Of a stretch of 64,000 nt of DNA, positions 36,024 to 46,040 are shown one piece after another. The stretch comes from Labia minor. Taxonomy: Eukaryota; Arthropoda; Insecta; Dermaptera; Spongiphoridae. The position numbers and the translations under genes are program-made. Positions within the stretch are counted from its first letter, which is position 1. Each line of letters starts with the position of its first letter. Where the stretch lies: positions 52,774,421 through 52,838,420 of the forward strand of contig OY720348.1 of assembly GCA_963082975.1 (NCBI GenBank). Direction: 5' to 3'. Below the pieces are notes generated by a model. It was not told the DNA's origin. It was given only the letters and a program-made list of their open reading frames with translations, and searched no databases.

Positions 36024-36640
36024 TTTTTTTTTTTTTATTTTATTTTACAATCTGTTGATTTGACAATGGGTAAAAGTTATATTACAATATTACAGGTGTT
36101 CACAAAGAAGGTTTCATTAAACCTTTAATTGGTTTGAATATAATGATACATTTTAATTTAAAGTTTGCTATAATATAATATAAAATTAATTCACACACAC
36201 ACACACATTCTTCGTTCACATTCAACATTCAGTCCTGCACATGCACACCCACCCACGGAATGTCCCTAGACATCTCCAAGCCCTTTACGTTTGAGTCTTT
36301 GTGTTGTCATAGGTTTTAATAGGTCATTTGTAAGTATGCTTGGGTATTAGTTAGTCTTACTTTGTATTTTATGATACATTTCCTTGACTCGTCTTTTACT
36401 GAGTCAATGTCTTGTTTAATTTGGTCATCGGTCATAAATACCGGAGCGTTAAGAATCATACGAATAACTTTCGACTGAAAACGCTCCAGTATTTCTAGAT
36501 TCGGCCGAGGAACCCCACAACTGGATGCCACAGGTCGACACCTGTTTAAGAATACATTTGTAAATTATTAATTTACAGTTGGTAGAAAGGCAGTATTTTC
36601 TTCCTAAGATCCAGTACAGGCCCCTAAGCATTAATTTATA
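36024..36640 (-). mobile_element. 5'-truncated jockey LINE copy
   Basis: The minus strand encodes the jockey C-terminal region: GLYWILGRKYCLSTNCKLII and TCGIQLWGSS, then in another frame ILERFQSKVIRMILNAPVF. It is followed by a 3' UTR with a (TG)n run and a terminal A tract (poly-T at 36024-36036). The 5' edge at ~36640 is deep within the RT C-terminus. A frameshift separates the two parts. The 3' UTR differs from that of the full-length element, so it is a related but separate subfamily. Confidence 0.75.
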
Positions 36641-36694
36641 ATATTATATTATTTTAGCTGTTTATATTTATATCGATCTGTTCATCTATATCTG

Positions 36695-36925
36695 TATAAT
36701 AAGATAATAGAATAAAAAGACTTATATTTCGACGTTTCGGTGTTTATTTTAGTACCATTTTCATAAGAGTTTGTAAGAGGAGATTCGTGATTCTGGATCT
36801 TATTATGACCAATTTCGTGTTTTGGATTGATATTTCGGTGTCATAAAATTAAACATTTTTGGTTACTCCAGTGCAATTCTCTTGAAAATGGTACCGAAAC
36901 GTATAAATTCAAATCTTATTATATA
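36695..36925. repeat. Snapback repeat of the 'GACGTTTCGG' family
   Basis: The left TCGACGTTTCGGTG ... ACCATTTTC faces the right GAAAATGGTACCGAAACG. The interior has GGATTCGTGATTCTGGATC as in related copies. Confidence 0.6.
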
Positions 36926-37470
36926 ATGTGAAAACAACCAGGAATTATAATTATAATCTCCTTTGATGCACTTCTTAAATTTAGAAATAATAAATCTAAT
37001 ATATAAACAAATTTATTCTATAAAACAAAACAATTCATTATATGCTCATTTAAATTACAATTTAATTCAAATATAGTTATAAAAATAATTTAATTATTTA
37101 TAGGAACAATTAAATTGGATTATATAGCTATTTTTCAATTCTTGATTATTATTATAATAATTAATAAAATATATATTAATTAAAATTAATCTAGTTAGGT
37201 TAAAAATTCAAGAGTCCTGAAGTTATTAAAAATACGGATTGCCAACTTGATAAAAGTAAATATTAGGCACTTTAATATTTTACATATATATATATATATA
37301 TATTTAAGGAATAAATTACAATTGTATGGTTATTAATAATTAAAATAAATTAATAATAAAAAATTAGAGTTAAATTTATAATTTAATTTTTTAAATACAC
37401 ATACACAAGATATGGCAAGTCCTTTAATACATTGCAAAATAATCTACCATATAATTTAGAAATATATATA

Positions 37471-37841
37471 TATTACTATCAGATTTATCCGGGATATAAT
37501 CACGTATTTTTGTGAGATTTTTTTCTCGACGTTTCGGCAACCATTTTGGCGCCATTTTCAAGAGATTATTTAGGTGGAAATATTTTTTGGGATTCTGGCT
37601 CTTAATCTGTGTGACCAAGGGTTAATATCGGGATTTTGGGTTGATAGGTTGGATGGTTTTGTACTCACTGCGTTGCTGTGGAGCTCTGAAGATTTCTGGG
37701 CAATCCTGACTCTGGCACACGTCAGTACCGGACAATAGCCCGAGGCCAACTTGAAAATGGCGCCAAAATGGGTGCCGAAACGTCGAGAAAACAATCTCAC
37801 AAAAATACGTGATTATATCCCGGATAAATCTGATAGTAATA
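37471..37841. repeat. Snapback repeat of the 'GACGTTTCGG' family, best-preserved copy
   Basis: About 90 bp at each end are almost perfect inverted repeats (ATTACTATCAGATTTATCC ... CTCGACGTTTCGGC ... GGCGCCATTTTCAAG). The ~180-bp interior is unique, with AGCTCTGAAGATTTCTGG. Transcribed RNA would fold into one long hairpin. No frame. Confidence 0.75.
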
Positions 37842-38470
37842 ATGACAATAATATTCACGGAAACCTTAATCAACATATATATATATATATATATATATAT
37901 CATAAATAAATCAAATATATACTATGACCCCACCATAGAAACAGTGAAGTTAACAGTAAAGCCAAAATATATTAATATTTTTAATAAATAAATTATCGTA
38001 TTTGTTAATTAATTATTAGATTAAATATTTCTTCTATGCCCGAGGAATAATTATTTAAAGTCGCATTGGAAAAGAGCCCTGATAATGACTGATATGTGGT
38101 AATACAATATTCCCTTTTGAATTAACAGGACACTGGGGTCCTATCGTATTATTATGCCTGAAACGTATTTTTTTTTAAAAAAAATAATAATAAATGCGCA
38201 CTCGATTTAATTCCCCAATATCGATGTTTATGATTCATAATAAAAGTCACTAGAGAGTGGTTTTATTAACAAACACCTCTTGATAATAATAATTGACTTA
38301 ATTGTAAGGGGAATTAAATTATCAGATATGTATTTGTTGCGGTTAATTTAAAATTTATATTACAAAAATTTTTAATTGATATTCTATAATGAAATCACAA
38401 TTTCAAAATTAATTTCTTTTTAAAATTGGTTCGTTGGTTTCGAAACAAAATATTTACTATTTTTTTTTTT

Positions 38471-39087
38471 ACTATCTCGCCAGAGATAGTATTGCGATCA
38501 CGAAAATTTTCGATGTTGAGATTTTGATGTTTTTATACGTTTTGAAGGTTCCTGAATCATTTTCACTAAGGTTGAGAAAAATGTCTGTGTGTGTGTGTGT
38601 GTATGTGTGTATGTGTGTGTGTATGTATGTAGACAAGATTACGCAAAAACGGTTTGAGCTAGAATGATGAAATTTGGTACATGGACATTATTCAAAATTC
38701 ATAGTTTTCTATCAACTTTTGAGAAATGTAGCTCAACCGGAAGAGGGTCATTACTTACAGCGTTTTGATTTTTTTTCCTCTAAAGTGACCGTAAAAATAA
38801 AGATATATGTTTGATAATTTTTCACAAGATTAATAATTGTATAAAACAGCTATATATAGAATTTCAGCTTGATTGAATCGCTGAAAGTACCAAAATTAAT
38901 TTTTTAACACTCCAAATCTCACGCGCCAACACGTGCCATGGTGCCATCAATAAAAAGCCAAATTTGCGCTGGTTTAATATTTATTATTTATAATTTATAA
39001 TTAATTAAATTTAATTTAAATATAATATATTATGTTATTTAATCCAATTCAAATTGCGAGATAGTCGAGTGGAGACACTCCAGCTTA
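38471..39087 (+). mobile_element. Helentron-like family 1, copy C
   Basis: 5' hairpin ACTATCTC-GCCA-GAGATAGT after a T run, TGTCTGTGTG microsatellite, GCGAGATAGT (inverted copy of the 5' end) and 3' hairpin GAGTG-GAGA-CACTC. Full length. Confidence 0.8.
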
Positions 39088-39149
39088 TTTTTTTTTACTC
39101 AACCATAGATACAATTTCTAATAATATTTGAATATTTTTCATCCTGGCT

Positions 39150-39355
39150 TAACCATTGAAATCGGTCAGGGACTTTATTGTAGATGACTTGAGGCCGTGT
39201 CTCTGAAAAGAAAGTTCTATGCTTCTTAATGGAATCCCTTTGTTTGAGTTAAATGGGAGTTGTCGGGACATGAAATAAGTACTGGGACGCGTTTCGGTTC
39301 TGAAAAAAGATAAGGGAACGTCGTTCCCCCGCATGCCCCTCCCAATACACCACTG
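39150..39355 (-). mobile_element. hAT end fragment
   Basis: Read from 39355 downward: CAGTGGTGTATTGGGAGGGG then CATGCGGGGGAACGACG, which resembles the common CAGTGGCGTA...GGGGGG hAT terminus. The opposite end and duplication are not found. Confidence 0.45.
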
Positions 39356-39360
39356 GTCTT

Positions 39361-39793
39361 CACTCGATTATCTCGCAAATTTGAATTGGATTACTTAACA
39401 TATGTTATATATATTTAAATTAAATTTAAATAATTAAATTATAAATTAAGTATAATTAAATTGGATTAATTATTTAAAAATTTAAATTTACAGTATAGTA
39501 TTGTTATTCAATTAAATTAGTTAATTTACATATATTGGCTGGCGAGTGATTGGGAGTCAACGTGTTAAAAAATTAATTCCGGTACTTTAAGCGATTCAAT
39601 CAAGCTGAAATTCTATATGTAGTAGTTTTATACAAACTATCAAAAATATATCTTTATTTTTACGGTCAGTTTATAGAGAAAAAACGTGGTAGTGGTAGTG
39701 TAAATGACTCAGGGGCCTTCAAAACGTATAAAAACATCAAAATCTTGACATAGAAAATTTTCCTGATGGAAATACTATCTCTGGCGAGATAGT
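39361..39793 (-). mobile_element. Helentron-like family 1, copy D (inverted, internally deleted)
   Basis: The reverse complement starts ACTATCTCGCCAGAGATAGT (39793 downward) and retains TTTTTACGGTCAGTTTATAG-like body sequence and the subterminal copy at 39361-39377. The TG microsatellite is missing. Orientation is opposite to copy C, 270 bp away. Confidence 0.7.
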
Positions 39794-39818
39794 AAAGAAT
39801 ATTTAAAATACAATTTTT

Positions 39819-40444
39819 ACCGACAGACGATAGTAAGGGAGGTATTGTTTTCACACCAAATTTCACATGTGGAGATTTTTACATATCTTCACGAATCATG
39901 CATTTTCTTAACAGAAAAAAGTATTTTTACCATGATGTCTGTTCGTCCGTCCGTCCACTGTGTATCCGTATAGATGTGTACAGCTTGAACGGCTCAACGA
40001 ATTTTGATTAAATTTGGTATATTTACTTAATCCACCAGTATGATGAATTGATCAACTTTTGGTGCAAATCCGGAAATTGGAAGTGATAGTATTACTGAGC
40101 GACGATAGGAAGGGAAGGGTTATTTTCACACCAAATTTCACATGAGGAGATTTTTTACCCATCTGCGCGAATCATGCACTTTGTATTGGTTTTATTCTCG
40201 AGAAAAATCATCTTTATTAGTTTTTTCTTAATTTAAAATTATATGACGTCATCCAGCCATTCATGACGTCACAGCCTGGTCTTACATATATATTATAAAT
40301 AAAATAAAATTAAAAATATGTATGTTATATGCCTATCTGTTTTTTATTACATTAATAGATATATTAAAATTATTTGAAATTGTTTCTGTAGCTGGAAATT
40401 AATTTACTTCATGCCGTCGGTCGGTTCGGACCAGGCCACAGGTC
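39819..40444 (+). mobile_element. Helentron-like family 2, partly duplicated copy
   Basis: Begins ACCGACAGACGATAGTAAGG, carries TCTGTTCGTCCGTCCGTCCA (GTCC repeat), then restarts with CGACGATAGGAAGGGAAGG at ~40100 as a second 5' end. It finishes with CGTCGGTCGGTTCGG and a weak hairpin. This suggests a head-to-tail dimer with the first unit shortened. Confidence 0.65.
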
Positions 40445-40853
40445 AACTTATTCTTTGTTGTGACCAGAGTAAAAAATTACTTGAATTTTTTTTTTATATT
40501 ATTTGTTTAAAAGAAAATTGATTAGATCCAATTTCAGATTGATGAGAACTATTTACATTGATGGTTTTTCATCTTCAATACATCAAATAAAAATAATCCT
40601 TTTTCGACTTGTTACTTGATTTGTAATTTTATCCCCATGACACATTCCATGTTGTTGGAATAATATTAACTAATTTGAACATCAATAAAGTGGGTGCTAA
40701 ATAACAAGGTGAGCCTCGTTAGATGTTCCCCACTCCAAAGGAAGTATTCCAGGAAATCAAAGGTATTACTAACAGCTCTTATATATCAAATGTATTAAAA
40801 TGGTGTTTAGATTACGATTTGATTTAATAAATTCAATTATATATATATGTATA

Positions 40854-41138
40854 TGAAAAGTTAATTTCGGGTTGTTTTCATGTTGGTTAATTCAGATTTG
40901 AATCTCGACATTTTGACGCCATTTTCAAGCGATTTTTTGCGAAGTGAATTTTGAAATTCTGGATCTGTTCTATGAAACAAAGAGTCTAAATAGGTATTTT
41001 GGTTTAGATGAATGGGTGATTGTTGAGTTACTATGTTATGGGGTCATGGATTATCTCTAGCATTAGCAACGCTACTGATATAATAAAATGTGATACGATT
41101 GGTATCACTGCCTGAGGACAACATACGCCAAAACGTAT
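40854..41138. repeat. Snapback repeat of the 'GACGTTTCGG' family, diverged
   Basis: CTCGACATTTTGACGCCATTTTCAAG on the left. CCTGAGGACAACATACGCCA then AAACGTATA on the right. The gypsy LTR begins 17 bases later in the following (TA)n. Confidence 0.5.
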
Positions 41139-41154
41139 ATATTATATATATATA

Positions 41155-41422
41155 TGTAAGAAGGTGACGTGGAAGGGTGTTTTCTCGTAAATGAAACCTT
41201 AAATGATTCTGAAATAAGTGGATATTTATTATTTACATTTTATATATTTACATTAGTTAATAAATTAATATTATTTACCTGAAATAAGTGGAATCAAATA
41301 AGTGTTCCTTCCGACAACTGATCATGACAAACAGGAAACACCTATTCAACGCCACCTATCTCAGACATTACATAACTACTTGACAATCATATTGGAAGGG
41401 GAAAGAGGGGAATAGTATTACA
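41155..41422 (-). repeat. 3' LTR of the gypsy element
   Basis: Starts TG and ends CA on either strand. Followed directly on the plus strand by TCTCCCTC, the purine tract on the other strand. Confidence 0.95.
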
Positions 41423-41430
41423 TCTCCCTC
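41423..41430 (-). other. Polypurine tract of the gypsy element
   Basis: GAGGGAGA (minus strand) directly abuts the 3' LTR, the usual primer site for plus-strand DNA synthesis. Confidence 0.75.
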
Positions 41431-41439
41431 GGTCAAAGA

Positions 41440-44400
41440 CTATTTTACAACGGGAAAATAGTAAGGGACCAATTTTGATATGTGGTATCTTTTGGACTCT
41501 TCTCCTCTCTTCTTATTATCAACTTCGTAAATATTATTGGAGATTCTTTTTTTTATTTTATATGGTCCTTCTCTAATTTCATCCAATTTATTTCTGTTCA
41601 ACTTGTTTCCAGTGGTCACATAGACTAGATCATTTTCATTGAAAATGTGTAATTTTCTTTTTTTGTCAATTCTTTCTTTATTTTTTTTATGACTTTCTTC
41701 GGAGTTTCTAAAAGCCATTTTTCTAATATCTTCTATTTTTCTTTTATCTCCTATCAGCTCCTTCGGAACAATTTCTGATGTATTACCGAATAATAGATGT
41801 GCTGGTGAAAACTTTGTCGAGTCATGAATTGACATATTATATTCAGCAATGCATATTTCGGCTATCTTTGTCCAAGGTTTTCTGTTGTTATTGACTTCGT
41901 TGATTTTGCATCTAATCCTGTTTACCAATGTCTGATTAAGTCTTTCGACCATACCATTAGATTGGGGGTTATCCATCGTAGTATATACTAGATTTATATT
42001 TTTATTAGATACAAATTCGGTAAATTTTTTTGATTTTAGGGCGCTATATTGGTCAACTAAAAGCGTCTCAATTCTATTTTCTTTTGGAATCGTGTTCAAG
42101 AGTCTTATAAAATCTTCTGCCCTTTGATTTTTCGAAGTACATAACCAAGCATATCTGCTGAAGTGGTCAATTAATAAATGCAGATATTTTTTTGTTGAGT
42201 TGTAACCTGCGAAACCACCAATTGTATCCATGGAGACTACTTGGAATGGAAATTTTGCCGGACCAAGCCTTGATAAGGATCCCAAAGGTTTTATATTTCT
42301 TGTCTTATTTTTGTTACATATTTCACAATTCCTGCAATATTCTTTTATTATTAGATCCATTCTTTTTAAAAAATAAAAAGGTCTAATTTTTCTTGAGATT
42401 TGCTTATAACCAATGTGCCCATAACGTTTATGTATCTTATCAATCAGAAATGATCCGAATTCTTGAGAAATATAAATTCTTTTGTTGCCTTTGATTATTT
42501 TATATTTTAAATTATTAGTTTCTACGATTCCTTTTTCTTTATCTATTTCTCTCTCCATTTTCTTTTGATCTTTAATTATGTCTTCAATTTCAATCATATT
42601 TAATATTTTGATACAATCCTCCGTATTCTCATCCACTTCTAAAATTGGATTCCGAGACAAAAAATCGGCTTCTAAATTTTTATAACCTTCCCTGTAAATA
42701 ATTTCAAAGTTATACTGCGATAGATAAAGAAACATATCACCAATAGCTTCATCTGGTCTGGCTTTTGTTTTGAGATTTACTAGAGGTTTATGATCAGTAA
42801 TAACTACAAATTTCTTTCCGATCAATAAATATTGCCAGTATACCACAGCTTCTTTTATGGCTAAGCATTCTAGGTACATAATTTCTTTTTTTGCTTGACC
42901 AATAGTTAATTTTTTAGAAAAATAGCTTACAGGAAGAGCTGAGCCGTCGTCTTGTATTTGTTTCAAAACCGCCCCTACTCCAACTCTGCTAGCATCTACT
43001 TCAATAATTATGTCCTTTTTATCGTCATAAATAGACAGAATCGGAGGTGTAGTTAAATATGCTTTTATTTCTGTAAAGCATTTCTCGCATTCAGGGGTCC
43101 ATTTAAATCTTGAATCTTTCTTTAATAGATTATATAATGGCATCATTCTTTCGGTACAATGGTCAATAAATTTTCTATAAAAGTTAATTTTTCCTATTAA
43201 TTGTCTCACCATTTTTTTATTTTTTGGTCTTTGGATTTCCCTAATTGATTTTAAATTGTCTTTAAGGGGGTGTATTTTTCCATCTTTTATAAAATGACCG
43301 AGAAATTTTATTGATTGCCTTGCAAATCTACATTTTCCCAAATTTATTTTGAATCCTTCTTCTTTTAAAGTTTCCAAAACTATTCTTAAATGTCTTATAT
43401 GATCATCAAAGGACTTAGAAAAAATTAATGTATCATCTATATAGTTAATACAAAATTTATTCAAATTTTTTCTTCTCAAGATATTAGCTAACACTCTTTG
43501 AAATATGGCACTGCTGTTAACCATGCCAAAGGGCAAAACCTTCCACTGCCAATGTCCTGTTTGGGTGACGAATGCCATTTTTTTACGATCCTTCTCTCTA
43601 ATTGGAATGGACCAAAACGCAGAGTTCATGTCTAATGATGTGAACCACTTGCAATCGTTAACATTCATAATTAAGTCCTCGATTCTGGGGAAGGGATGAG
43701 CTTCGGGAATTATATAACGATTTAAATGAGAGAAGTCAATACATAGCCTATTTTTTTTGTTTTCATTTTTCTTGAACGCAAGTGTAACTGGTGCTGCATA
43801 AGGAGAGTCTGATTCTTCAATCAAGTCATTTTTTAAAAGTTCATTAATTTGATATTCTATTTCCTTTTGGTCTCTAGGTGAACATTTATAGGGTTTTTTA
43901 GCAATGTAAATCTCCTCCTTAAGTTTTATTTGTGCCTCAAATTTTCTTAATTTGCCAACATCAAATTTATTTTTTGCAAAGCATCCTTCATAGTCAGAAA
44001 TTATATCATTTAAAATTTCTTTTGACCTGTCATCTAAGATATCATCATGTTCATTTCTTATACATTTTGAGAAATTTTGATTGTCTTTATTATTGAAATT
44101 AATTATTTGTTTATCTGTTTGTATATTATTTAATTCATTCTCACAATCAACCTTATTAACTTTTTTTTGTGCTATTTCCAAATTTTCTTTTTGAATCAAT
44201 TTAAATTTCTTAATGGCATCCAATCCCAAAAGCATATCATAGTTAAAATTATTGTTTTTAACAACTATAAATTCAATCTCATCTTCAATATCTCCAATTT
44301 TTATTTTTAGCTTTGCCCGGGTTCTGTAAAAATCCACTCCCATTATAGACTTTATAATGCTTTTGTTATTATATAATTTGGCATTAATCGCTTTTATTAA

Positions 44401-44514
44401 TTTCTTATTTATTAAAGAGCACGTTGACCCACTGTCATATACTGCTTTAATCTTTTTATTTTTGTCTATAATAACTTTTATTTTTATAAGTGAAGTGGAT
44501 TTTTCCGGGAACAC
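41440..44514 (-). CDS. pol: Gypsy Pol polyprotein: protease, RT, RNase H, integrase (1024 codons)
   Basis: The retropepsin has YDSGSTCSLI (D27). RT runs ~225-405 with LCIDFSHLNRYI, SLDMNSAF (D295), VLPFGMVNSSAIFQR and YIDD (358-361). RNase H starts near IIIEVDASRVGVGAVL (D507) and includes TDHKPL. Integrase has a zinc-binding H695, H700, C730, C733, then D763 (SMDTIGG), D821 (LLVDQYSAL) and E857 (NGMVERLN), i.e. DD35E. A GPY module (REGPYKIKKR) is near the end. There is no chromodomain or envelope. The frame has no ATG at its start; the first in-frame codons follow a -1 slip at the end of gag, so Pol is probably made as a Gag-Pol fusion. No stops. Confidence 0.95.
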   Translation of the reverse strand: MFPEKSTSLIKIKVIIDKNKKIKAVYDSGSTCSLINKKLIKAINAKLYNNKSIIKSIMGVDFYRTRAKLKIKIGDIEDEIEFIVVKNNNFNYDMLLGLDAIKKFKLIQKENLEIAQKKVNKVDCENELNNIQTDKQIINFNNKDNQNFSKCIRNEHDDILDDRSKEILNDIISDYEGCFAKNKFDVGKLRKFEAQIKLKEEIYIAKKPYKCSPRDQKEIEYQINELLKNDLIEESDSPYAAPVTLAFKKNENKKNRLCIDFSHLNRYIIPEAHPFPRIEDLIMNVNDCKWFTSLDMNSAFWSIPIREKDRKKMAFVTQTGHWQWKVLPFGMVNSSAIFQRVLANILRRKNLNKFCINYIDDTLIFSKSFDDHIRHLRIVLETLKEEGFKINLGKCRFARQSIKFLGHFIKDGKIHPLKDNLKSIREIQRPKNKKMVRQLIGKINFYRKFIDHCTERMMPLYNLLKKDSRFKWTPECEKCFTEIKAYLTTPPILSIYDDKKDIIIEVDASRVGVGAVLKQIQDDGSALPVSYFSKKLTIGQAKKEIMYLECLAIKEAVVYWQYLLIGKKFVVITDHKPLVNLKTKARPDEAIGDMFLYLSQYNFEIIYREGYKNLEADFLSRNPILEVDENTEDCIKILNMIEIEDIIKDQKKMEREIDKEKGIVETNNLKYKIIKGNKRIYISQEFGSFLIDKIHKRYGHIGYKQISRKIRPFYFLKRMDLIIKEYCRNCEICNKNKTRNIKPLGSLSRLGPAKFPFQVVSMDTIGGFAGYNSTKKYLHLLIDHFSRYAWLCTSKNQRAEDFIRLLNTIPKENRIETLLVDQYSALKSKKFTEFVSNKNINLVYTTMDNPQSNGMVERLNQTLVNRIRCKINEVNNNRKPWTKIAEICIAEYNMSIHDSTKFSPAHLLFGNTSEIVPKELIGDKRKIEDIRKMAFRNSEESHKKNKERIDKKRKLHIFNENDLVYVTTGNKLNRNKLDEIREGPYKIKKRISNNIYEVDNKKRGEESKRYHISKLVPYYFPVVK

Positions 44515-44525
44515 TAGTTTTTTTT
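44514..44525 (-). promoter_or_regulatory. -1 ribosomal frameshift site between gag and pol
   Basis: On the minus strand the gag frame ends GAT AAA AAA AAC TAG TG. The heptamer A AAA AAC is a classic X XXY YYZ -1 slippery site and lies immediately before the stop. Pol is in the -1 frame and open through this point (AAA AAA CTA GTG TTC). I did not identify a downstream pseudoknot. Confidence 0.75.
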
Positions 44526-45581
44526 ATCCTCGTCCGATGAACTTATAATCTCCTCAATATTAAAATTTTTATTTATTTTAGATTCATTTCTTTTAAATTT
44601 AGATTTATTCCAGCAATTTTCCATTGTATGGAATCTATTATTAAAACCTAATTTCACACAAATATCACATGGTTTTTTATTTATAGGTGGTTTACTTTTT
44701 GCTCGGAATTTTGTATTCATTGACAAATCATCAAGGGTTTTAATTTCCGACACAAGATTTTCCATCGATGATATATTTTCTCTATTTAATCTATTTTGAA
44801 TATATAGAGGAAATCCTAGAACAATGAGATTAATCGATGTAATTTTGGACATAAGTCGATCTGTTTCCAAACATAATTTCTCTTTTAGTAGAATATAATC
44901 CACCATTGAACCGCCTAAATATTTATAATTGAATGCATCTCTTACTTTTGACCATCCTTTATTCACAAAATGATTTAAAAATGAATTTTTCCATTCATTC
45001 CAATCAAATGATTTTATATTATTTATATTTGAATCATACCAAATCATTGAAATATCTTGTAAAAAATTTTTTAGTATTTTTATTTTAATTTCATCTTTTT
45101 CAACTCCATGTTTTATACATTCTTTTTCAAATTCATCTAGCCATTTTTCAGCATTATGTATTTTTTTATCAAATTTTTCCAGTATGAAGAATTTTTTTAT
45201 ATCCTCCACATCGTTAGATTTTTGTTTTAATTCATTTTCTAGTTGTATAATTTTATCCTGTAAGTTTTTTACTTCCATTGCATTGGATAGTATTTCTTCC
45301 AATGGTATGTCACTAAAACAAATATTATCACCTTCATCAAAATATTCTTTTTTTATATGTTCATTGATTGGTACAGAAATTTTTCTGAAGCCATCAATAG
45401 ATTTTATTCCTTTAATTGAATTTTTAATTATATTGTTGGATTGTAAATACTCATGGTGACTAAGACTTCGATATTCCTTTGGTAATTTGTACCATGTATT
45501 CTTATCTGTGGACAATCCTATGATATCAAAGCTATTTGTATCCATTTTTTTAATATGTATAAAAAAATTTTTGTCGGCCAT
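44514..45581 (-). CDS. gag: Gypsy Gag (355 aa)
   Basis: Structural capsid/nucleocapsid protein. The start ATG (45579-45581) lies 12 nt after the 5' LTR, an unusually short leader. Residues ~85-125 are charged and probably coiled coil. The middle region (KWLDEFEKEC, WNEWKNSFLNHF) is the capsid-like part common to gypsy gags. The C-terminus has a variant zinc knuckle C-x2-C-x9-H-x4-C (CDICVKLGFNNRFHTMENC), then a basic and Ser/Asp-rich tail. It ends ...SSDEDKKN at TAG, right after a slippery heptamer. Confidence 0.9.
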   Translation of the reverse strand: MADKNFFIHIKKMDTNSFDIIGLSTDKNTWYKLPKEYRSLSHHEYLQSNNIIKNSIKGIKSIDGFRKISVPINEHIKKEYFDEGDNICFSDIPLEEILSNAMEVKNLQDKIIQLENELKQKSNDVEDIKKFFILEKFDKKIHNAEKWLDEFEKECIKHGVEKDEIKIKILKNFLQDISMIWYDSNINNIKSFDWNEWKNSFLNHFVNKGWSKVRDAFNYKYLGGSMVDYILLKEKLCLETDRLMSKITSINLIVLGFPLYIQNRLNRENISSMENLVSEIKTLDDLSMNTKFRAKSKPPINKKPCDICVKLGFNNRFHTMENCWNKSKFKRNESKINKNFNIEEIISSSDEDKKN

Positions 45582-45593
45582 ACTTATTTGATT
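45582..45593 (-). other. Putative self-complementary primer binding site
   Basis: The complete 12-nt interval between the 5' LTR and the gag ATG is, in the element's sense, AATCAAATAAGT. Its exact reverse complement ACTTATTTGATT occurs inside the LTR (45731-45742 in the 5' LTR). No TGG-starting match to a tRNA 3' end is seen at this position. The arrangement resembles Tf1-type self-priming. Confidence 0.6.
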
Positions 45594-45861
45594 TGTATGA
45601 AGGTGACGTGGAAGGGTGTTTTCTCGTAAATGAAACCTTAAATGATTCTGAAATAAGTGGATATTTATTATTTACATTTTATATATTTACATTAGTTAAT
45701 AAATTAATATTATTTACCTGAAATAAGTGGAATCAAATAAGTGTTCCTTCCGACAACTGATCATGACAAACAGGAAACACCTATTCAACGCCACCTATCT
45801 CAGACATTACATAACTACTTGACAATCATATTGGAAGGGGAAAGAGGGGAATAGTATTACA
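45594..45861 (-). repeat. 5' LTR of the gypsy element
   Basis: 268 bp. In the element's sense an initiator-like ATCAGTTG lies ~17 nt before the ACTTATTTGATT segment that pairs with the leader. Probable promoter of the element. Confidence 0.95.
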
Positions 45862-45879
45862 TATATAATTATATTGTTT

Positions 45880-46040
45880 GAGTATACGCCTCAATTCGCA
45901 TATCTTCCTATGTGATCTAATGAATCTTTGACCTATTATAATATAAAGTGATGAAGTTATCCAATTTAATCAATTCACGTTATAGTAAACATAGTTAATA
46001 TAATTAATTGAATTGAAATTATGTATACATTCACTAGCTT
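45880..46040 (-). repeat. Dispersed repeat 'R' copy
   Basis: Matches the inverted 54165-54362 and 48540-48720 (TACGCCTCAATTC, ATCTTCCTAT, CACGTTATAGTAAACATAG, TACATTCACTA). Confidence 0.6.

Larger units (their letters stand above)
41155..45861 (-). mobile_element. Intact Ty3/gypsy LTR retrotransposon
   Basis: Two 268-bp LTRs (41155-41422 and 45594-45861), read in the element's sense as TGTAAT...TACA, differ at only one base seen by eye. TATA flanks both sides (41151-41154 and 45862-45865). The order on the minus strand is LTR, gag, pol (protease, RT, RNase H, integrase), purine tract, LTR. There is no env frame. Near-identical LTRs and intact ORFs mark a very recent insertion. The leader and frameshift site are annotated separately. 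Confidence 0.95.

Noticed and set aside
38434-38667. Frame with ARDSIAITKIFDVEI and a VCVCV stretch, repeated at 56579-56830
   Set aside because: It recurs only because it lies in copies of the Helentron-like family; the TG microsatellite encodes VCVCV and differs in length and phase between copies.
43505-43699. Plus-strand frames across gypsy gag/pol, including 42192-42386 and 45184-45459
   Set aside because: Antisense shadows of pol and gag.
41440-45581. Endogenous retrovirus with env
   Set aside because: No frame for an envelope between pol and the 3' LTR; only about 10 bp separate the pol stop from the purine tract.
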